Positions 38,738-41,356 of a stretch of 41,356 nt of DNA are shown piece by piece (the first letter of the stretch is position 1; each line of letters opens with the position of its first letter). Origin of the DNA: a virus. The stretch covers positions 1-41,356 of the IMG/VR virus record IMGVR_UViG_3300049489_000677; one strand, written 5' to 3'. Position numbers and translations under genes: made by a program. Below the pieces are notes generated by a model. It searched no databases and was not told the DNA's origin. It worked only from the letters and a program-made list of their open reading frames with translations.

Positions 38738-39199
38738 TTACTCTTTATCTACTAATCCCTTGGACTTGAGGGTGGAGATAACGTCTTCAAAATGACTTAT
38801 CATGTAGTCAATCCCATCTTCACCTGTGTCTCCATGTCGTGCTGGGTTGTATTCTTGCCACCTGTCCCTTATTTCTTTTTGGATATGCTCCACCGCCTCC
38901 TGTACTTGCTGTTGGGCTACGATTTCCATTCGTGATAGAAAGTAATCACGCATTTTGTAGGGATTCATTTCCTTTTGCTCTTTGTACCACTCGTCGAAAA
39001 GTTGCTCCTCAATACTCTTGTGTGTCACTCTCGAAAAGCCACTAGCTTCTGGTGTTTCAAAAATTTCTGATGGTGTCCTACTCTCATCTGGATCCCCTAC
39101 ATCACATGGTTTTTTACATCCTAAACAGACATTGTATTTAGTAGTGTCTCCTTCGATCATGTAAGTCCTACCGCAACATAATGATTTTCTTGGTGTCAT
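38738..39199 (-). CDS. Zinc-ribbon-plus-helical protein (153 aa), paralogue of 445-783
   Basis: The N-terminus has CCGRTY...VCLGCKKPC (a zinc-ribbon of CC and CxxC with an extra C). The rest shares THKSIE, AQQQVQEAVE and TLKSKGL with the 112-aa protein at 445-783, with DNA nearly identical in islands. The middle and C-terminal helices (YDYMISHFEDV-like region) differ. I chose ATG 39199, one base after the cellulase stop; a longer frame (39256) would overlap it. Possible regulator built from a zinc module and a shared scaffold. Confidence 0.65.
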   Translation of the reverse strand: MTPRKSLCCGRTYMIEGDTTKYNVCLGCKKPCDVGDPDESRTPSEIFETPEASGFSRVTHKSIEEQLFDEWYKEQKEMNPYKMRDYFLSRMEIVAQQQVQEAVEHIQKEIRDRWQEYNPARHGDTGEDGIDYMISHFEDVISTLKSKGLVDKE

Positions 39200-39200
39200 A

Positions 39201-40526
39201 TTACAATCCTCCCTTAATAATATCCTTATAAACTGTATCACTATTGTACCACTCACCCGCTGACCAGTAGAATGACTTTACTACCTCATTGTTAGACTTT
39301 AAGCCGTTAACAAATGGTTTCATGTTGTCTACCCAGTTTTGCTTTGGTGGTACGCCAAACTCAGTAATAGCGATCTTCACTCCATGCTTCTTCGCCCACG
39401 CTACTACATAGTTTAACCTTTCGACGTGTAGTTCGGCACTTTCATTCGGGTCATTTGGGTGGCTAAATCCAGTGTTACCCTTGTTAAAGTAATTGTGGAA
39501 GACGTAGACGTAGCGATCACCCTTAAATGGTGGAACCATATCTTTCTTCCCGTCGGCAAAGTCGTCCATACTAGACCAATTAAACATCGGGATAGCGATA
39601 GTCTTATTCCAACCAGTAGCTTCTATGGCTGGTACTACCTCTTTAACCCAATTCCAGTAGTTGTCATAGCTGATATTGCCACTGTGAGGCTCGTTATCTA
39701 TCTCCATCGCTTCTACTGTGCTGTCATTCTTAAACAAGTTAGCTAACTCTACCCGACTAGCCGTGTTTGGACTCCTTCCGTAATCATGAAAGTCTAACCA
39801 GACCTTACCATTTACCGCCTTAGCATGGTTAACATTATCAACGATATACTGCGTATACGCCCCTCCTAGACGTTTAGTGATGAATGGTACTCTAAAGGTC
39901 TTAAATCCAGCGTTAGCGAGTCTCTGGTACTCTCCTAGGCCGTTTGACTTGTAGTTTTGGTTATTGGCCCCTGGGATTGTCCCTTCGGCAAACTCTAACC
40001 CTGCTACGGCTATCCCAATATCTGAAGAGATAGGTTGAGTAGGGGTAATTGGTGGCTTAGGTGGTGTTGTCGTAGCCACGGGCGTTGTAGTCGCTACTGG
40101 CTTAGGCGGGGTAACAACTGGTGTAGTAGTAGCTACGGGGGTAGTGGTAGCAACGGGTGGAGTGACCACGGGTGGTGTAACTACTACTGGTGTTGGCTCA
40201 TCTTCTTCCTCCTCTACGATCTTAGGCTTATTATTACTCTTCTTTTTCTTCTTCTTTTTAACTTCTTCCTTCTTCTCTGGCTTTGGTGTCCAGTAAGCGA
40301 CTGAGTTACTGTTATAAACGGTTTTTGGTACGGACGCTGTTACCTTTGTAACTGTCTTTTCCTCAGTAGTTGTTGCGGTACTAGTAACAACCTCAGTAGT
40401 CGTCGTAGCGACTTGGGTTACTTCTGGTACAGGCACAACTACCATTAAGTCGGTCGTGGCTAGTTTATAAAACGGTATTAGACAAATGATAAAGAACAAC
40501 AACGAAAGAACTTTTACTATTTTCAT
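39201..40526 (-). CDS. Membrane-anchored GH5-type glycoside hydrolase (cellulase-like, 441 aa)
   Basis: Residues 5-24 form a signal anchor. A Lys-rich then Glu-rich part and a Pro/Thr linker (about 110-165, VATTTPVATTTP-like repeats) lead to a TIM-barrel domain (about 170-441). Catalytic candidates are E279 in EIDNEPH (acid/base, the GH-A 'NEP') and E389 in AITEFGVP (nucleophile); VWLDFHDYG, HNYFN and FYWSAGEW are further GH5 barrel motifs. It should cut beta-glycans at the cell surface. GH5 enzymes are rare in phages and may have come from a bacterium or the host. Its ATG overlaps the TGA of the 26-aa peptide. Confidence 0.85.
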   Translation of the reverse strand: MKIVKVLSLLFFIICLIPFYKLATTDLMVVVPVPEVTQVATTTTEVVTSTATTTEEKTVTKVTASVPKTVYNSNSVAYWTPKPEKKEEVKKKKKKKSNNKPKIVEEEEDEPTPVVVTPPVVTPPVATTTPVATTTPVVTPPKPVATTTPVATTTPPKPPITPTQPISSDIGIAVAGLEFAEGTIPGANNQNYKSNGLGEYQRLANAGFKTFRVPFITKRLGGAYTQYIVDNVNHAKAVNGKVWLDFHDYGRSPNTASRVELANLFKNDSTVEAMEIDNEPHSGNISYDNYWNWVKEVVPAIEATGWNKTIAIPMFNWSSMDDFADGKKDMVPPFKGDRYVYVFHNYFNKGNTGFSHPNDPNESAELHVERLNYVVAWAKKHGVKIAITEFGVPPKQNWVDNMKPFVNGLKSNNEVVKSFYWSAGEWYNSDTVYKDIIKGGL

Positions 40527-40603
40527 ATAAATATGATGGTGATAACCACGAAGGCTATCAAAAACTTAATTATTAACTTCAAATCTTCTCTTTTTTCCTT
40601 CAA
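40523..40603 (-). CDS. TM micropeptide (26 aa) with coupled start and stop
   Basis: The frame starts at TTG 40603, overlapping the TGA of the Cys-triplet gene by four bases (TTGA), and its TGA overlaps the cellulase ATG (ATGA). It encodes KEKREDLKL followed by an aliphatic TM helix. The same DLKL-TM pattern (KKEDLKLVV...) ends the 51-aa zinc-ribbon protein at 40953, so it looks like a partial duplicate. The non-ATG start lowers confidence. Confidence 0.4.
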   Translation of the reverse strand: MKEKREDLKLIIKFLIAFVVITIIFI

Positions 40604-40956
40604 TTTCGGTAGTATCCGCCAAGAAATGCGTGATATGCTGGCCAGAGATCATCATTGCTTTTTTTATCATTTTTATTATGGGAATCATCACAACCAATGC
40701 AATTGTGGCAATTACTACAACTATTGCAACCATGGCAAAAATGGCAATTATGACAATCAATACAACTATGGCAGTCATAACAACAATAGCAACCCCAAGA
40801 ATAGCTACAGTCGCTACAATTCCAACAGGCTTTATTGGTCTTGTTCATTTCCTCGTATGTCGTATAATCTTGTGCAAACGACTCACTTACCCCATTCTCT
40901 TTTTTGTCTTCCCTTTTCAGGAAATCTGAATAGGTTTTATAGATTTTTGTTTTCAT
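40600..40956 (-). CDS. Cys-x-x triplet-repeat protein (118 aa)
   Basis: Residues 44-89 have Cys at every third position, 44, 47, 50, then 56 through 89, with only position 53 (Ser) breaking the series, plus C58: 16 cysteines in 46 residues. The intervening residues are His, Asn, Asp, Ser and Tyr. The rest is an acidic/polar N-terminus and a Lys/Asp and aromatic C-terminus. A regular Cys ladder could bind several metals or form a disulfide-linked coil. No named family is recognised. The start (ATG 40956) is fixed by ATGA overlap with the upstream zinc-ribbon/TM gene. Confidence 0.75.
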   Translation of the reverse strand: MKTKIYKTYSDFLKREDKKENGVSESFAQDYTTYEEMNKTNKACWNCSDCSYSWGCYCCYDCHSCIDCHNCHFCHGCNSCSNCHNCIGCDDSHNKNDKKSNDDLWPAYHAFLGGYYRN

Positions 40957-41108
40957 GTTATTAAGACCACTACGATTATTACTAAGATAATAATTACTAC
41001 TAACTTCAAATCCTCCTTCTTTCTCTTCAACACTTCTTCGGACAACCAGCAAGGGTCACAAAGTCCATCGAAGTGTGATTTTTCTATTCCACATTTTTTG
41101 CATAACAT
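40953..41108 (-). CDS. Zinc-ribbon / C-terminal TM protein (51 aa)
   Basis: MLCKKCGIEKSHFDGLCDPCW gives two CxxC knuckles (C3, C6, C17, C20) in 20 residues. A basic linker (LKRKKEDLK) leads to a TM helix of about 17 residues (LVVIIILVIIVVVLIT). It is a tail-anchored zinc-ribbon, cytoplasmic side in. The stop overlaps the ATG of the Cys-triplet gene (ATGA), suggesting the two work together. Not found as a known family. Confidence 0.7.
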   Translation of the reverse strand: MLCKKCGIEKSHFDGLCDPCWLSEEVLKRKKEDLKLVVIIILVIIVVVLIT

Positions 41109-41113
41109 GTTTT

Positions 41114-41308
41114 TTAATTACCTCTAAAGTACCACCTCTTAACTGGGTTACTAAAGGAAAGTAACGGCCAAATCAGAGTTAGTATCAAGACATCCACAAA
41201 CCTCATTTCTATTCCTGGATCAATACAACTATAGAGCCAAAAGATAAAGAAGAACAGTCCACCGAGAAGCAAGTAAATTAAGAATCCATAAATTAAGATA
41301 CATTCCAT
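41114..41308 (-). CDS. Two-TM membrane protein (64 aa)
   Basis: Two hydrophobic helices (about 4-27, ILIYGFLIYLLLGGLFFFIF; and 40-53, VLILTLIWPLLSF) with a short loop CIDPGIEMR and a basic C-terminus (NPVKRWYFRGN). It is five bases before the zinc-ribbon/TM gene, making it the first gene in the accessory operon right of the junction. Envelope role likely. No family recognised. Confidence 0.55.
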   Translation of the reverse strand: MECILIYGFLIYLLLGGLFFFIFWLYSCIDPGIEMRFVDVLILTLIWPLLSFSNPVKRWYFRGN

Positions 41309-41323
41309 ATAAGTTAGACATTG

Positions 41324-41356
41324 TTAATTACCCATACCCATCCCCATCCCCATCCC
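41324..41356 (-). CDS. Partial small ORF entering from the right edge (Gly-Met tail, 3' part)
   Basis: Read from 41356, codons alternate GGG/GGT and ATG, then AAT and a TAA at 41324-41326, in frame with the ORF that leaves at base 1. If the ends are joined the product is a 29-residue peptide with a (Gly-Met) tail. A stop here and the next start at 41308 fit operon spacing. Confidence 0.35.
   Translation of the reverse strand, partial: GMGMGMGMGN
41331..41356 (-). repeat. GGGATG tandem repeat at the window end, G-quadruplex-prone
   Basis: The minus strand has five G3-4 runs spaced by AT or TAT within 26 bases; another GGGGATGG lies at the left edge (about 2-10). A quadruplex can form on that strand. 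Such a repeat also breaks assemblies, which may explain why the window begins and ends here. Confidence 0.7.

Noticed and set aside
40533-40964. Open plus-strand frames opposite the Cys-triplet gene
   Set aside because: They remain open only because the Cys codons repeat with a 9-base period on the other strand. Their products are low-complexity Asn/Ile/Thr strings without RBS or promoter.
40957-41052. Longer N-terminus for the Cys-triplet protein (start at 41052)
   Set aside because: It needs a TTG start and overlaps the zinc-ribbon/TM gene entirely; the ATGA overlap at 40953-40956 decides for ATG 40956.
1-41356. CRISPR array or integrase/transposase
   Set aside because: No regular repeat-spacer unit was found. 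The iterons at 7.7-8.0 kb have irregular spacing and both orientations. No tyrosine or serine recombinase motif was recognised in any long frame.
1-41356. Alternative genetic code (TGA as Gly or Trp)
   Set aside because: Several tight operon overlaps use TGA as a working stop (for example at 4046, 1372, 34795 and 40953), so the standard code fits.
1-41356. Bacteroidota-type host from the lack of SD sequences
   Set aside because: The -10 boxes are TATAAT-like with TGN extension instead of the TAnnTTTG form known from Bacteroidota promoters. Host remains open.

Overview
The window looks like one essentially complete genome of a tailed dsDNA phage with a short (podovirus-type) tail, about 41.4 kb. 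A terminase pair, scaffold, HK97-type capsid, tail-tube and nozzle-like proteins, three core/ejection-type proteins, portal, fibres or spikes and a lysis cassette all lie on the + strand. No integrase, recombinase or transposase was recognised. The host cannot be read directly. Very AT-rich upstream regions, almost no Shine-Dalgarno sequences in the structural operon, and several TATAAT -10 boxes placed so that transcription would start on or next to the start codon suggest a bacterium that uses leaderless messages. A Patescibacteria/CPR host is my best guess, as inference only. The standard code with TGA as stop fits all genes.

Layout. (1) 5.2 kb down to 1, minus strand: early genes. These are a small HTH protein, a PD-(D/E)XK exonuclease, a single-strand-binding-like protein with an acidic tail, a winged-helix-like protein, a VRR-NUC nuclease, a coiled-coil recombination-cluster protein and many microproteins. 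(2) 5.17-5.28 kb: divergent promoter and operator region. (3) 5.28-7.67 kb, plus: primase-polymerase/helicase. (4) 7.68-7.98 kb: non-coding, with many GGTGACATTA repeats in both orientations and an AT-rich tract, a likely replication origin. (5) 8.0-36.4 kb, plus: packaging, head, a GroES-like protein, tail, ejection proteins (one of them 1709 aa), portal, fibres, and lysis genes (zincin-like protease, M23 peptidase, holin-like). A full tRNA-Arg(UCU) lies antisense inside the 1709-aa gene. (6) 36.4-38.4 kb: small RNA genes, terminators, an unusual tRNA-like gene and zinc-finger microproteins. (7) 38.4-41.36 kb: one small + strand gene, then a minus-strand accessory operon with a membrane-anchored GH5 cellulase-like protein, a protein of Cys-x-x triplet repeats, a zinc-ribbon/TM protein and membrane peptides.

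Circularity. A minus-strand frame that leaves the left edge continues in frame from the right edge through a GGGATG repeat to a stop. If the ends are joined, the early operon runs from 5.16 kb through the junction into the accessory operon, so all minus-strand genes outside the small-RNA region would form one long transcription direction.

Working model. The early operon and the primase-helicase replicate the genome from the repeat-rich origin. The late genes build a short-tailed particle whose core proteins are injected. The lysis cassette combines a 2-TM holin-like protein, an M23 endopeptidase and a TM-anchored lysozyme-like protein. The accessory operon, with surface-anchored carbohydrate hydrolase and Cys-rich proteins, is the part with least precedent.
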